Below, one piece after another: positions 63,899 through 64,000 of a stretch of 64,000 nucleotides of DNA. Positions within the stretch are counted from its first letter, which is position 1; the number at the start of each line of letters is the position of its first letter. Under the pieces are notes generated by a model. That model did no database searches and was not told the origin of the DNA. It saw only the letters and a list, made by a program, of their open reading frames with translations. Position numbers and translations under genes: made by a program. This DNA comes from Anaerocolumna sp. AGMB13020 (lineage in GTDB: Bacteria; Bacillota; Clostridia; Lachnospirales; Lachnospiraceae), in NCBI RefSeq assembly GCF_033100115.1, contig NZ_CP136910.1, positions 868,001-932,000 on the forward strand, written 5' to 3'.

Positions 63899-64000
63899 TT
63901 AATTTTCCGGCTGCAGTATATCTACTCCTACTGCACGTTCTACATTCTGTTTCATAAGTTTCTCAGCAATCCCAAGGGCAGCATCCCCGGAAGGTATAAT
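63899..64000 (-). CDS. V/A-type ATP synthase subunit F (5' end outside window)
   Basis: The visible last 33 codons read IIPSGDAALGIAEKLMKQNVERAVGVDIL, the C-terminal pattern (ENVEKAVGADI type) of V-type subunit F, the small nucleotide-sensing stalk subunit, and its place before subunit A fits. The rest of the gene lies beyond the edge. Confidence 0.7.
   Translation of the reverse strand: MIPSGDAALGIAEKLMKQNVERAVGVDILQPEN

Overview
The window looks like chromosomal DNA of a low-GC, anaerobic, plant-fibre-degrading clostridium of the Lachnospiraceae (cluster XIVa) type. The reasons are an adjacent GH48 and GH9 cellulase pair carrying X2 and CBM3 modules (an arrangement I recall from Lachnoclostridium phytofermentans), an Rnf complex in the order C-D-G-E-A-B, a V/A-type ATPase, a selenium-dependent molybdenum hydroxylase island, and strong AGGAGG ribosome binding sites. 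This assignment comes from gene content and was not checked against a database. No rRNA, tRNA or CRISPR array was seen.

Layout. 1-2170: a truncated phosphodiesterase, a secreted orphan and a lone 1-phosphofructokinase. 2.7-8.9 kb: cel48 then cel9 on the minus strand. 9.4-11.5 kb: an HxlR regulator divergent from a flavin-type and an NmrA-type redox gene. 11.6-16.3 kb: a MITE-like hairpin, a beta-carbonic anhydrase, and a sugar-binding lipoprotein overlapping a membrane GGDEF protein. 16.5-21.6 kb: an unassigned catabolic operon (class III aminotransferase with a frameshifted end, double class II aldolase, FGGY kinase, TetR). 21.6-24.4 kb: probable mobile-element debris around a WYL regulator and an S51 peptidase. 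24.4-29.5 kb: an ABC-F gene behind an attenuator leader, back to back with a P-type ATPase behind a yybP-ykoY (Mn2+) riboswitch. 29.5-34.7 kb: TelA/XpaC pair, a Big2 protein, and a DUF2812/PadR pair. 35-45.8 kb: a selenium-dependent molybdenum hydroxylase island with selD, yedF, yqeC, a MobA-like gene, yqeB and two xanthine-dehydrogenase-type enzymes. 46-54 kb: glycosyltransferase, TVP38-like protein, an orphan gene between inverted repeats, MFS/TetR, an NADH:flavin oxidoreductase and a YczE-like protein. 54.3-64 kb: rnfCDGEAB and V-ATPase genes F (partial), A, B and D.

How the parts work together. Cel48 and Cel9 are exported and should act together on crystalline cellulose. The Rnf complex couples reduced ferredoxin to NAD+ and builds an ion gradient, and the adjacent ATPase uses or makes that gradient. 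The xanthine-dehydrogenase island appears to make its own selenium cofactor and is preceded by what I read as an atypical purine-type riboswitch with an anti-terminator layout, so purine supply probably switches it on.

The most unusual signals are: the variant purine-like riboswitch at about 45.93-46.06 kb; 15-bp, pentapeptide-coding minisatellites inside three unrelated proteins (two of them 15 units long); a seven-copy 7-bp repeat at the start of the ABC-F leader transcript; a frameshift in the catabolic aminotransferase; a PadR gene whose conserved start position reads TTA; and an IS-end-like palindrome lodged inside a terminator.
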